Both the position numbers and the translations under genes were made by a program. Below are positions 1 through 10,076 of a DNA stretch of 64,000 nucleotides, piece by piece; position 1 is the first letter of the stretch; each line of letters starts with the position of its first letter. Source of the stretch: Lentinus brumalis. Taxonomy: Eukaryota > Basidiomycota > Agaricomycetes > Polyporales > Polyporaceae. The notes under the pieces were generated by a model. That model did no database searches, was not told the origin of the DNA, and saw only the letters and a list, made by a program, of their open reading frames with translations. Where the stretch lies: the NCBI GenBank assembly GCA_001792895.1, contig MARA01000029.1:476573-540572 (forward strand), read 5' to 3'.

Positions 1-1
1 A

Positions 2-1564
2 CACCCCGAACCCACGTCGCCGACCAGGAATGTCCACCCATTTCCGCCCGAAATAATCGGCATCGTCTTGTATCACTTGGAAGGCGACGTTGCTACCCTT
101 CGCTGCTGCACGCTGGTGTGCGCAATTTGGGCTGCACTCGCTCGTCCCCACCTCTTCCGGAAAGTCGTATGCCGCCCGGCGGTGCCGACGCGCACTTGGG
201 AGGACTTCTTCGACTTCCTGGACACCTCGCCCGACGTCGCGCGGTATATACGCTGGTTCACAGTTGATGGAGGAAGGGTGCATATCAGTAATGTGGAGGT
301 GGAGCGCTTCCTAGAGGTACTGGAGAGGCTGCCGCTGCTGGACAGGCTCTACAATGTCTACATCACGAGCAAGATGTTCCCGCGACTTCACCCGGAAGAC
401 GTGGTTGAGCGTGCTGTGACGACGCCTTCCGCACGTCGGCATAAGCTCCAAGTGCTCTCCTTTCGTTCATGTATGTTTGGCACCGTGATGCCGCTCTACC
501 GACTCCTGGCCTCCATCGCGCACATCGGGACATTCGCTGTGCATAATTTCGTACTCTTACGCCCGGAGGACCTGCCGCTCGGGTCTCTGGACACTCAAAT
601 CAGCGCAATTGCTATAGACGGGAGCTTCTCTCCGGGCAAACAGTTCTGGGCCTCTTTCCGCCATTGGCTGCCGTCAGGTTTCGCCTCAGGCTTGACTGTC
701 ACGACGCGGCTCATTGACGGGTCGTACGCAGCCGCGTCCCTGCAAGACCTTCTCGACATCTTCGGTTCGGACGTGCGATCGGTCTCTGTCAATGCTCTGG
801 GAGCATCGTGGGACCTCAGAACCATCGTAAGGCCGCACGTAGTTACCACGCCAGTCACCACGGTTGATGGGACGGCTATCTCGTCCACCGATTTCCTTGC
901 CTTCTATCCCATCCAACTGGACATGTGGTCCCTCTCAATTCGGAATCTCGTGCTGTATTTCACCGTGACGAGCATGCGGACTGGACGGGACGCCACTACA
1001 CTCTACTCACGGCTCCTCGAGAACAACTGGCGGCTAGTGTCCAATGCGCCGGCTTCCATCACGAACATCGAGCTCCGCTTTCAGCGATATGGGCCCCATG
1101 TCGACTCTGTGCTCGAGGACGTGCGCGCTATCATGGATCCCGTTGCCAGTCGGTGGGCACGATGGAATACGCTCGATGAAGGGACGCTCACACGCTTCCC
1201 GCACCTGGAGGCGTTCCTGTGTGTCCTCTGCGATGGAGGCTTCCTGGAGCAATATGGACCGTTTCAGGGTGTGGAGCCGGTTGCGTCGGGTCCAAGTTGC
1301 AGCAGGCAGCAGGAATTCGACGGCTATGTCGAGCTGCTGAAGGGCGTCCTGCCACGGATGCACGAGAGAGGCATTCTGCAATTCAAGATGTCAGATGTCA
1401 AGAACTTGCCACCAGTCGCAGCCAATCGATCGATTGGTCACTACGACAGGATCTCAGTATCTTCACCCGTGAGTGGCTACTTTTCTCTCAACCCTGTCCT
1501 CTTTAACAATATTCTCATGTCTTGCTAGCCAAATCAAATCTCGCGCTCGTCAATAAAAGCATGA
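2..1564 (+). CDS. F-box/LRR-like protein, 5' partial (tandem copy 1)
   Basis: The reading frame is open to the left window edge, so the true start lies outside. The first visible residues form an F-box helix (FPPEIIGIVLYHLEG, then LRCCTLVCAIW and ARPHLFRKVVCRP), followed by a leucine-rich region. It shares with the next two genes the blocks ELRFQRYGPH and FPHLEAFLCVLCDGGF. F-box proteins are substrate receptors of SCF ubiquitin ligases; that role is inferred. Both paralogues stop right after a (F/R)KMSDV-like end, whereas this copy reads on and meets a GTGAGT donor at 1469. Splicing 1469-1528 gives a stop at 1564; without splicing the stop is 1526-1528. Family assignment is firm, the 3' end uncertain. 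Confidence 0.8.
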
Positions 1565-2017
1565 GCATCGCTTCCCCCTTGCTGCTCGGTTCGTTCACGC
1601 TTCGCAATCTACATCCGAGTCCTACATTTGCGCTTCGCGCGCGACCTGGAGTCGGACGACTCTCTAAATCTATGTCCTGTCGGCCGAACCGGTCATCGTT
1701 CAATTACATTGTCACTGCCCTGTCGCCCGGTGTAGAGTACAAGCCTATACAGGCGATCACGGCGCTTGTCTCCTCTCTCGAACCGCAATATCGCTGAGTT
1801 TGCTTTTTGCAACGTCCAATCGTTCCACAGATCCTCCAGGTTTTCGTCGGGAGGCACTTCGCAAATTGCAACCTATCATGTTCGCCTGGGTCGTCCACGT
1901 GTCACGTAGCTTCCGGAAGCGTTCTCACAGCCCCTGGTGAGTTACCTATCCTATCCGAACCCTCGGCCGCTCTCATGCTGAATTCCTCTCAACTGCTTCA
2001 CCCGGTCCGACGTGTGA
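1565..2017. other. intergenic spacer
   Basis: No convincing gene. An AATAAA-like signal at about 1549-1555 could serve polyadenylation of the upstream F-box gene. The remainder is promoter-proximal sequence of the next gene. Confidence 0.5.
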
Positions 2018-2122
2018 GATATAAGGACACGCGGCCTCTCACGAGGCGCCCTGGTTCTTCCCTCCGTCCCTCGTGCAAGTAAGTGCAGCCAAGGCTTGTT
2101 GTGCGCTGACGAGGCTTGCAGC
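2018..2122 (+). promoter_or_regulatory. TATA box and 5'-UTR intron of F-box copy 2
   Basis: A TATA-like GATATAAG lies at 2018-2025, about 100 bp before the start codon. A GTAAGT donor at 2079 and a GCAG acceptor ending at 2122 define a 44-nt leader intron that ends at the base before the ATG, which supports 2123 as the start. Confidence 0.55.
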
Positions 2123-3712
2123 ATGGACGCGTCCCCCGATGCACCCCCTGACCCCGGGCCACCAACCAGCGATGTCGAACGCCTTGCGCCCGAAGTCAGA
2201 GCCCTCATCCTCTCTCATCTCGAAGACGACATTCCTTCCCTCCGCTCCTGTGCATTGGTTTGCGCGTCCTGGACTGAATCTGCGCGCCTCTACCTCTTAC
2301 GGAGGGTCGTCTGCCGCCCAGCGGTGCCGACGCGCACCTGGGACGACTTCTTTGCATTTCTTACCGCGTCTCCAGAAGTCACGCAGTCTATACGATGGCT
2401 CACAGTCGACGGATACAATCCCGAGACCAAGAAAAGTAGCGATGTGGGAGTGGAGCAGATCGTGGAGGCACTGGACAGGATCCCTTCGCTGATGGGGCTC
2501 TACATTCAGAGAGTGGGCTTTTACCCAGCAACGCCCGAGCCGGATCCCGAGGCACTCGATATGCACGCGCCGCTACCGCCTGAAGACCACGACGGGTTCG
2601 AATTTCGGGTAAAGATTATGCCAAACTCCACAGACACCACGATCAAGCTCTTCACGCGAACCATCTGCCAGCCCATATCCCTGAAGATGCTCTCAATCCG
2701 TGCATGCGAAGTCTACGCCCTGATGCCGCTCTACTACCTCCTTGACTCCATCGCCCACATCGATACATTCACGCTGAGGTCCTTATACATGCTTGGCTAC
2801 CACAAGCTGCCCACAGGAACGCTTAACGTCCGGATCGGCACGATCCACGTGGACGGCGCGTTCGCCATAGGTGTACACTGCTGGAAAGAGCTCCGCCGTA
2901 GCCTGACGCCAGGAGCTGTTCAAGGATTGCGTGTCTCCACAAGGCTCGTTGTCAGATCCGAACTGAGGAACCGCGACCCGTCCGAGTCCCTATTGGAGTT
3001 TCTCGCCGCCTTCGGCCCGGACGTGGTCTCGGTCACAATCAATGTCCTCGGAGCCTCCTGCCACGACTTCAATCGGATCGTAGGCGGTGAAGTGCATCCT
3101 TCGCTGAAGGCCTCCACGTACTTACAGCTCGGACGACCACTCGGAGTAGCTGACACGGCTGCCGTGTTCAATATCATGGCGCTTGCATCAACCGAATTCC
3201 CAGAATTCCCTCGCATCGACCTGAGCTCGTCGGTCTCACTCCGCGAAATGGTGCTCTACCTCACGACGACGAGTGTGAAGACGGGACCGAGCGCCACTCG
3301 CCTCTACGCCCGGCTCCTTGAGAACAACTGCTCACTCCTGTCGTCTGCGTCCACCTCCCTCACGCACATCGAGCTCCGTTTCCAGCGGTATGGGCCGCAC
3401 ATCCGTGCCATGATCGACGAATTGCGCGCTATCGACGATCATACTGCGAATCCGGGGCCGGTTCGATGGAGCACGGTTGACGAGGGGATGCTTGCACGCT
3501 TCCCGGACTTGGAGGCGTTCACCTGTGTCCTCTGCGACGGAGGATTCGTCGAGCAGCATGGGGCACTGGCATTGGAGCGTGCGGAGCCGGTTGCGCCGGA
3601 TTCGGGTGTTGGCAGGCAGCAGGAGTTTGATGAGTACGTCGAGTTTCTGAAGGAGGTTCTGCCGCGGCTGGATGGGAGGGGCCTCTTGCGCTTCAGGATA
3701 TCGGAGGTCTAG
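2123..3712 (+). CDS. F-box/LRR-like protein (tandem copy 2)
   Basis: Single coding exon, 529 aa. The F-box lies at about residues 14-60 (LAPEVRALILSHLEDD, LRSCALVCASW). The rest has irregular leucine-rich repeats, with the family blocks VCRPAVPTRTWDDF near residue 65, ELRFQRYGPH near 425 and DLEAFTCVLCDGGFVEQ near 465. Substrate-receptor function in an SCF ligase is inferred from the F-box. The ATG at 2123 follows a leader-intron acceptor directly; the frame could also open upstream, but only at a TTG. After the stop a GTGAGT donor at about 3740 suggests a 3'-UTR intron, as in copies 1 and 3. Tandem duplication explains the neighbours. Confidence 0.88.
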   Translation: MDASPDAPPDPGPPTSDVERLAPEVRALILSHLEDDIPSLRSCALVCASWTESARLYLLRRVVCRPAVPTRTWDDFFAFLTASPEVTQSIRWLTVDGYNPETKKSSDVGVEQIVEALDRIPSLMGLYIQRVGFYPATPEPDPEALDMHAPLPPEDHDGFEFRVKIMPNSTDTTIKLFTRTICQPISLKMLSIRACEVYALMPLYYLLDSIAHIDTFTLRSLYMLGYHKLPTGTLNVRIGTIHVDGAFAIGVHCWKELRRSLTPGAVQGLRVSTRLVVRSELRNRDPSESLLEFLAAFGPDVVSVTINVLGASCHDFNRIVGGEVHPSLKASTYLQLGRPLGVADTAAVFNIMALASTEFPEFPRIDLSSSVSLREMVLYLTTTSVKTGPSATRLYARLLENNCSLLSSASTSLTHIELRFQRYGPHIRAMIDELRAIDDHTANPGPVRWSTVDEGMLARFPDLEAFTCVLCDGGFVEQHGALALERAEPVAPDSGVGRQQEFDEYVEFLKEVLPRLDGRGLLRFRISEV

Positions 3713-4361
3713 ACACTGCCGGGGGTTCTCATGAACGCTGGTGAGTGACCCATTTTGTCTCAGCTCTATTCCCCGTCGTACTCATGTCTATGTCATGTAC
3801 CCGCGCAGGATTTTGACACCGGGTGTACGATAGCACTCAGCAGCATGAGCTGAATACGAGACGGACGCCACATGGGCGGTACAATACGCAATAGCACGAA
3901 AATATGAACTGTTCGGGTATGCTTCCTTTCTCAGGTTGGGTGTTGCCCTTTTATTTGCTACTAAAGTGTCGCGTCGGCGGTGCGTCTTTTCGCGTTGTTA
4001 CGTACCCTCATAGCCGCAAGTGGGCTTGCTGCTCGGTGCCCAGAAGTGGTCGTTCACGAGCAAGACAAGCCAGACCCGTGCTCAAGTATCCATCATGACC
4101 GCAGTCAATAACACCGTTGGTGAGCGGCTGATCGCAATGTATAGAACGCCTCCAGATATCTTCCTCACATCGCCGATCGCAGTTGCACCTCATCAAAGAG
4201 AGGCAGTAGTCCAAGCTCGGTGAGATAGAAGACACGGTTGAACTGTCAACATGCTGATTGTTCCTTTCCACAGGCTGTGCGATCTATCTGCTTCTGAAGC
4301 GCTCTTTTTCGGCGGCGGTCTAGCTGTGGGTACCTTCCGGCACATTCAGACATCTGACGCT
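3713..4361. other. intergenic spacer with 3'-UTR intron signals
   Basis: Contains the presumed 3'-UTR intron of the upstream gene (GTGAGT at about 3740, CGCAG near 3808). Short frames here show no conserved pattern and no gene is supported. Confidence 0.5.
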
Positions 4362-4375
4362 GCCATATATTAGGG
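4362..4375 (+). promoter_or_regulatory. TATA box of F-box copy 3
   Basis: CCATATATTAGG-type TATA element about 95 bp upstream of the ATG at 4465, the same spacing as in copy 2. Confidence 0.5.
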
Positions 4376-4464
4376 CGGGAGCCACAACTGTCCTTTCTGC
4401 AATACCCTCAACCTCCAACATCACTCCAGGTACGAGTTACGATTGCGCGCCATTCAGGACCTTC

Positions 4465-5862
4465 ATGATGCCCTTGTTTCAAAAGGTCGCCACGGACATG
4501 GACGCTGAGGTCGGCCTGATATACGAGCGCGTGCCCCTGGACGTAATCGAGGTTGTTCTCTCACATCTCGACGATCTCAACAGCTTGCGCTCCTGTGCAC
4601 TCGTCTGCAGCTCCTTTCTTCCTCTCGCTCGGCCATATCTATTTCGAGGTGTCGTGTATCGCCCGGCAGTACCGTCCCGCACCTTCAAGGACCTTCTAGC
4701 GTTCCTCGCGACGCTACCAAAGCCCTCTGGGTTCCTCAGAGCAGTCACCGTAGATGGGACCACGCGGGACGGCCAAAGAAAGCTCGAACTATCCATCGAA
4801 GAGGTTGCGGGCGCATTGGCACAACTACCCACGGCCACTCGTATCACTCTCAGGGCATTGCAGTTGACCCATCTCGTGTCCGCAGTTGCATCATATCCCA
4901 CTTCGGCACCGAAGCCGACTCGGGCTGTCGAGATGGTCAAGATCCAAGACTGCATCATCATCCGGGATGCCGTGCCATTCCGTCACTTCCTGTCGCAGTT
5001 CGGACGCATCGACTCGCTCGTGCTCAAACGTGTGGTCGTCAACTTGACTTCGAGTCCGATTCGGATGACGGCACTTCCACCCGTCGAGGTGCAGCTGGGG
5101 TCGGTTTTCATCAGTGCCGTGATTGGTCCCAGCGAGGTCCTAGTGACAATGTTTGAAGGCTTTGACGCACAAGCACCCCTCCTCTCCATCTCGGTGGTGC
5201 CTCACTCAGGAAGGGCGGACAGGCATGGGTTGGGAGACCTCTTGAGCCCCTTCAGGCTGGTCCACACACTGTCCGTGAACGTCCTCAGCCTCACCGGCAC
5301 CTTGAAGTGGTTCATCGAGGGTCACGGGAACTCTCCACCTCCGAAGTTGAAACACTTGGTACTGCAGGGATGGGACCGACCAGACCTGACCACATTTCAC
5401 TCCCTCCACACTCTTGTGCTATATCACACTACGACGAGCATGGTTCAGGGGGAATTCGCGACACTGCTATACTCGGGCATCCTGGAGACCAACTGGAGGC
5501 TGCTCTCGAATGCCCCGACTTCACTCCGACATATCGACCTCCGGTTCCAGCGGTACGGACCCCACTGGAGAGACACGATAGACGAGCTCTGGGCCATTGA
5601 CGACATGGAGTCGTCGCATGTCCTTTGGGAGGTCGTGGATGCGGGGACGCTTACACGTTTTCCCGAGCTGGTGTCATTCACTTGCGTGCTGTGCGATGGT
5701 GGATTCATCGAGCAGTGGGGTCCTATCGAAGAGCTGTCAGCAACACCCCGGTCTATCCATAGCCGGCAGGTCGAGTTTGATGACTACGTCGCCTTCCTCA
5801 GAGACGTGTTCCCTCGACTGCATGCGGCTGGCCGGCTGCGCTTCAAGATGTCGGACGTTTAG
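4465..5862 (+). CDS. F-box/LRR-like protein (tandem copy 3)
   Basis: Single exon, 465 aa. The F-box is at residues 20-62 (VPLDVIEVVLSHLDD, LRSCALVCSSF), then VVYRPAVPSRTFKDL and a leucine-rich body ending in DLRFQRYGPHWRDTIDELWAID and the CVLCDGGFIEQ block. It is the most diverged of the three tandem copies and lacks the longer insertion present near residue 130 of copy 2. A GTGAGT donor about 35 nt after the stop again marks a probable 3'-UTR intron. Likely an SCF substrate receptor of unknown target (inferred). Start chosen at the first in-frame ATG, about 95 bp after a TATA box. Confidence 0.87.
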   Translation: MMPLFQKVATDMDAEVGLIYERVPLDVIEVVLSHLDDLNSLRSCALVCSSFLPLARPYLFRGVVYRPAVPSRTFKDLLAFLATLPKPSGFLRAVTVDGTTRDGQRKLELSIEEVAGALAQLPTATRITLRALQLTHLVSAVASYPTSAPKPTRAVEMVKIQDCIIIRDAVPFRHFLSQFGRIDSLVLKRVVVNLTSSPIRMTALPPVEVQLGSVFISAVIGPSEVLVTMFEGFDAQAPLLSISVVPHSGRADRHGLGDLLSPFRLVHTLSVNVLSLTGTLKWFIEGHGNSPPPKLKHLVLQGWDRPDLTTFHSLHTLVLYHTTTSMVQGEFATLLYSGILETNWRLLSNAPTSLRHIDLRFQRYGPHWRDTIDELWAIDDMESSHVLWEVVDAGTLTRFPELVSFTCVLCDGGFIEQWGPIEELSATPRSIHSRQVEFDDYVAFLRDVFPRLHAAGRLRFKMSDV

Positions 5863-6132
5863 GCCGTCCTATCGAGCGATTCATACCATGCTCTAGTGAG
5901 TAGCAATTTCTCGTCCCCGTATTGATAGCGATGGCTCACCATCGTCCTAGAACTTAAAGAGGGTCCCGAAGTGCGAGCCCGGGTGTCCTCGAGTCCTGAT
6001 CATGCAAAGTGTATATGTCCTACTCATATACCCCGCTTATACTACACTGTCATTCCGCCGTACTCCGGCAGATCCATGTATGGTCGTTATATTTTGCATT
6101 AGGTATGTAAATTGAATGCGGAGTGGCAGTGT

Positions 6133-7956
6133 TCAGTCCGACTCCGCGTCCGAGTTCGTCCCCTCCACCTCGTCGGACTTAGATACGTCGGAGTCCGAGG
6201 CATGATCGGTAGACTCGGACCCTGAAGCACATTCAGAGTCTTTGCATGTCTCCTGCGCATACAGCAGGTACGTCAGTCGGTGAAGCTATAACATACTGCA
6301 GATAAGCCATACCTCTTCCGCAACCATCGCCTCCCCGCACGGCTCATGCTCGAACCGAAGCTCGTCGCTGAGCGGACGAATGACGGACGTATACATTTCT
6401 TCTCGTTTCTGAAAATGATCAGGGGTCAATTTCTTGGTACGCCAGGTAGTCTTCAAATAAACCAGCAAGCTCTCCAATGGCACTCCAAGCGACTTCCGCA
6501 ATGTCAAGCATGCAGCGATCTCCTTCGCGAGCTCCGCGTCCCGCGCACGTTCCATGGCTGCCAGCTCGAGGTCCTTCAATCGAGAGCATAACGGCATCCT
6601 TTCGACCATCGGGTCCGGAGCGCGGAGAGCTTTGACCAAAGCAACTGACGCGTCCGAGTCTTCCTCCGCGCTTGTATCCGTCACGGCAATCTTCCGTAGT
6701 CGGGGGAAGGCAAGCAGGGCTCGCTTCCACTGCTCCTCCGTGAGCTTGTGGTCTTCATGACCTTCGACGCGAAGTTCGGTCACCGGCGCACCCCCAAACG
6801 CATTGCGCAAGTCACCCAGGTAGTCAAGAGGTTCGGGAAGGTCCTCCGGGACGTAAGCAGCTAATTCAATGGTTGCTCCGGTCGGTGTCCGTCCGATGAT
6901 GCAGTACTCCTCCCACCATGTCTGACGCACTGTGATCGTCTCCACGAGCGTGAGGATCGGGAGGATGCTTCTGTCCTCGGGGAGCGAGTGTACGGCTGTG
7001 GACGGGGTCTCCGGATCTGAATCCACATAACGCAAGCGGCGGTAGAGGCGCACGTCAAGGTCGGCGGGGAGTGGGGCGAGCTTGGAGAGAAACCCCGCGA
7101 TACGTAGCGGGTAGTCTTCCAGCTCCAACTTGCGGAGAGTAGCCGGAAGACGGAGGGATGCACCGTCAGCGAGGGAGATGTTGAAGGCGGAGAGGGACAG
7201 TCTCTCCAGGACGGGATGTTGCGCGAGGTATTGGACGAAGTCCACAATCGAGAGGTCACCGAGCACAATACATCCGCGCAGCTTGAGGTGTCGCAACGAC
7301 GGCAGGACCGGAAAGCGCAGGGAGAAGGCGACCGATCTGCCGAGGTGTAGGTTCACGATGCGCGGGAACTGGTCGGCTTTGGGAAACCAGAAGAAGGGAA
7401 AACGGATCGGCTCGCCGTCTTCGTCTTCGTTCTGATCAGGAACAAGAGGCTCGAGCTCCTCGTCCTTGCCGTCGTGGCCCTCGGAACAGAACGCCAGGGA
7501 GAGCTCCTCCAGCTGCGGCATGCGATGGTAGAGTAGCGACGCGAGGGCGTGATCGGTGATGGTGTTGAGCTCAGAGAACTGGAGCGAGCGTAACCGACAC
7601 GCATGCGGAGCAATGAGTGGAGTAAGCGTGGTAAATGAGTTGTGTATGGAATCGACCACCAGATCGACGGGCATGTCCCCGGAGTATGTGAGGCTATACT
7701 TGAGCATGAGGACGTCCGGCCGTCCTGTGAGGACTATAACACGCCATAGAGCAGGCGACGAGCGCACCACGTTGGACCACTGCTTGCATACACGGAGAAG
7801 GCTATACCATGGCCTCGGCTTTCGTGACTGTTTCCAAGTGCTCATCGGCCCTGTTTGGACATTCCGGAATATCTCGACGAGGATCTCGGCTGGAAGTCGA
7901 TGTATGGCCCGACGTGTTGCCACATATGGACCATCAGAGAGGTCCTGATCACGCAT
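6133..7956 (-). CDS. F-box/LRR protein with acidic Ser/Asp-rich C-terminal exon
   Basis: Exon 1 is 6313-7956 and exon 2 is 6133-6252, joined by a 60-nt GTATGG...GCGCAG intron; phases fit and give 587 aa. The N-terminus holds a canonical F-box (IHRLPAEILVEIFRNVQTG, WYSLLRVCKQWSNVVRSSPALW). Leucine-rich repeats follow to about residue 480. Exon 2 adds a 39-residue tail dominated by Ser, Asp and Glu, which would be missed if the unspliced stop at 6286 were taken. A paralogue group includes the genes at 17.4 and 19.1 kb and the relic at 8.9 kb. Convergent with the tandem array to its left. SCF receptor role inferred. Confidence 0.85.
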
Positions 7957-8185
7957 GAGTCCTCAGCATACGAATGTCCTGCTGTCATCGCACTCACAGA
8001 ACCGGCCATGATAGTGACCTGGCGTATGTTTCATGCGTGGCAGGGAGTCTCTCCGGTTCAAGAGGCCTGAACGCAAAAAATGCCAAGATCAATAACTGAC
8101 TGTGCGTTGAGCCATTCGTGTCCCACTTACCTTCCAAGAACAAGTTGCAACCTGGCGGGAGACAAGGTTGTATGTACGCGCCGAC

Positions 8186-8239
8186 ACTTGAGGTTATTCA
8201 CCCAGCGGGTTTGCTCGGCTTTTCAAACTCCGCTGTGGC
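8186..8239 (+). repeat. left terminal inverted repeat
   Basis: Pairs with 8649-8702 in inverted orientation over about 54 bp; begins ACTTGAGGTTA. Confidence 0.82.
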
Positions 8240-8461
8240 TGAACGCATAACGCTCAACTTGGTCAAAACTGATTCTTATCGCGATTAACTAAGTTATCCT
8301 TGGGGGCGCGCGAAGAGGACCCGCCATTCGTGCTCCCTCCCCTCCCTCGCTGCGCTCGGGGGTCCCCCGAGCCGGGAGCACTCAGGCGGGCACACTAAAG
8401 CCTCGTTCGCGCAATAAATTCAGACCGGCGCCCTTCGGGGGCAGGTATTAGTGGGGCGCCT

Positions 8462-8520
8462 AACCCTAACAACCTAACCTAACCTGACCTAATAACCTAA
8501 CCCAAAACCCTAACTCTAAC
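8462..8520 (-). repeat. degenerate interstitial telomere-like tract
   Basis: Runs of CCTAA and CCCTAA on +, equal to TTAGG/TTAGGG on -, the fungal telomere repeat in degenerate form. It directly follows the 3' end of the tRNA-like unit on the - strand. Its position inside an inverted-repeat element argues against a chromosome end. Confidence 0.7.
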
Positions 8521-8521
8521 C

Positions 8522-8600
8522 GGCTTCGCCGGGAATCGAACTCGCAAAACAAATATGCTACTGGGATGCAGCAGCGCGGATGCCACTACACCACACGGCC
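8522..8600 (-). other. degenerate tRNA-like unit (pol III A and B boxes)
   Basis: Read on -, the segment has a perfect A box (TGGTGTAGTGG) and a perfect B box (GTTCGATTC) at tRNA spacing, plus a 5-7 bp anticodon-like hairpin. The acceptor stem pairs at only about five of seven positions, the T stem at about three of five, and position 33 is not a clear T, so no anticodon can be assigned. A SINE-type head or a captured pseudo-tRNA fits better than a working tRNA. Confidence 0.55.
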
Positions 8601-8648
8601 TGTCCAACAAAGGGAGGGTAGCCAGACTAGTGGGGAAAAGAACCTTCC

Positions 8649-8702
8649 GCCACAGCGGAGTTCGAAAAGCCGAGCAAACCCGCTGGGACATTAACCTCAA
8701 GT
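8649..8702 (-). repeat. right terminal inverted repeat
   Basis: Inverted partner of 8186-8239. Confidence 0.82.
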
Positions 8703-8938
8703 CGCGCCGACGGGCTGAAAATCGATTCAGGGATGGGCGCCTTTTACTTACGCTCATTTCTTATGCGACTCTTCGATGGAGTCATTGACTTTCTCCCTGC
8801 GACCGCAACTTGCAAGAGTAAACCTGTGTGCGGGACATCGAGGTGATCGTGTACTTCAATGGTAAGTCCTGCGGCGTAAGTTCGCATCTTCGATCTGGAA
8901 AGATTGTCGCTCACGACAGTGTCTAAGCAGGGGAGTGG

Positions 8939-9329
8939 GATGGCGACTCTGGCAGCTGCCAGCACGCTCCGGAAGCAGCAGGGTGCCAATCATCGTCTGC
9001 TCAACGAGATTTTCTTGGAAATATTCAGATGTACCCCGTATACATATCCAACTTCCTCTCGCACATGGTCCCGCTCCCCGCAAACCTCAAATTTCACGTC
9101 ATCTCCGTCCCCGCTCTGCCTCCGGACAGTACACAACACACATCACGGCCGTGCACTCCCCCCGAGCGACCGGACTGTCCTGCCTATCCTCTCCCTCGTC
9201 AAAATTATCACCCTGCGCATGCCTGTACCGATCGCGACAGATGCCGAACGTCGTGCAAACATGGAGTCTGAGACTCTCCTCGGTCGTCGAATCACCATCG
9301 TCAAATGTAACCCCTCACTGATGATGTGA
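8939..9329 (+). pseudogene. F-box/LRR relic, internally deleted and frameshifted
   Basis: Pieces of the 7956-6133 type F-box family can be read in two frames: an F-box start (ANHRLLNEIFLEIFR) is followed directly by a segment equivalent to SKLAPLPADLDVRL of the intact gene (here SHMVPLPANLKFHV), then, back in the first frame, by PSDRTVLPILSLVKIITLRM. Most of the LRR region is missing and the frame breaks at least twice. It lies beside the 517-bp element. Confidence 0.65.
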
Positions 9330-10076
9330 ACCTGCAATGGTGAAGATCCAGGATTGAGTTAGAGCTCGCATCGTATGCTCTCCCGCAACTATTTGCGCCT
9401 CCGTCTTTGTGAGGCTCGCATTCTTCTGGAACTAAGTACGTGTACCCCTCTAATATGTTGCCTTCATCTGGCGATGCTAAGAAAAATTGTTGGTTGATAC
9501 TCAGCTGCGGAGAAAACGCTTTCCTTGCTGCGGTGACTGCGCATCTGCGCGCTGCCAGAGGTTTACCTTGCGACCATCGGTCCCGCATTCTCCAGGATGG
9601 GTCAAGTGTGGTGAGCGATTTACGCATCGATTTCACAACCAGCTGACTCAAGCCATGCATGCATAGGACCGATACCGCAGAGTCAGCCATACGGCTTCCG
9701 CATGCTGAGCTCTGGAGTGTAGCCAGGAATAACCTTGATGACGATACTATCTGTCATACCAACCGCCCGAGCGGGCGTAACGTGAGTCAACTGTCCTTGT
9801 GTTTGTGCGCTTGCTTCTTCTCATACCTGACTACATAGCGGACGAGTTCATACATATTTCCTACCCTCCATTTCGAAGTGGCGCAATAGGAGGCGCGCGT
9901 GATCGACCACCGAGGACCAAACCGCTGGATCTCGCCTCCGAATGTCGTGCGTCTCTCCAGCTGCGCAGTATCGGACTGCGGGATGGGCCTGCGTATGTGA
10001 AATGAAAATCCGTGGCAGTGAACTTTATTGACCTTATCCTCCAGGTGTGCTCTGAAGGGAGCCCATCATCATCGAT
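9330..10076. other. intergenic, upstream of mannosyltransferase gene
   Basis: No gene recognised. A 129-codon - strand frame (9301-9690) has no family features and is treated as chance. The last part is presumed promoter of the GT15 gene. Confidence 0.4.

Larger units (their letters stand above)
8177..8711. mobile_element. 517-bp inverted-repeat element with 9-bp target duplication
   Basis: The element body is 8186-8702. Its ends are inverted repeats of about 54 bp (8186-8239 and 8649-8702) with only about four mismatches; the core contains CCCAGCGGGTTTGCTCGGC. It is flanked by a perfect direct repeat CGCGCCGAC at 8177-8185 and 8703-8711, abutting the repeat ends exactly. A 9-bp duplication with long inverted repeats is typical of Mutator-like (MULE) elements; that class is inferred. 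No transposase is encoded, so it is non-autonomous. Inside are a tRNA-like unit, a telomere-like tract and a G/C-rich hairpin near 8352-8372. Confidence 0.82.

Noticed and set aside
8462..8520. Chromosome end or telomere
   Set aside because: The tract is short, degenerate, and enclosed between the inverted repeats of a transposed element with genes on both sides.
8522..8600. Functional tRNA gene
   Set aside because: Acceptor and T stems pair poorly, position 33 is not a clear T and no anticodon is assignable, so only a tRNA-like unit is claimed.
9301..9690. 129-codon - strand frame
   Set aside because: No start context, no homologous motif and no partner exons.
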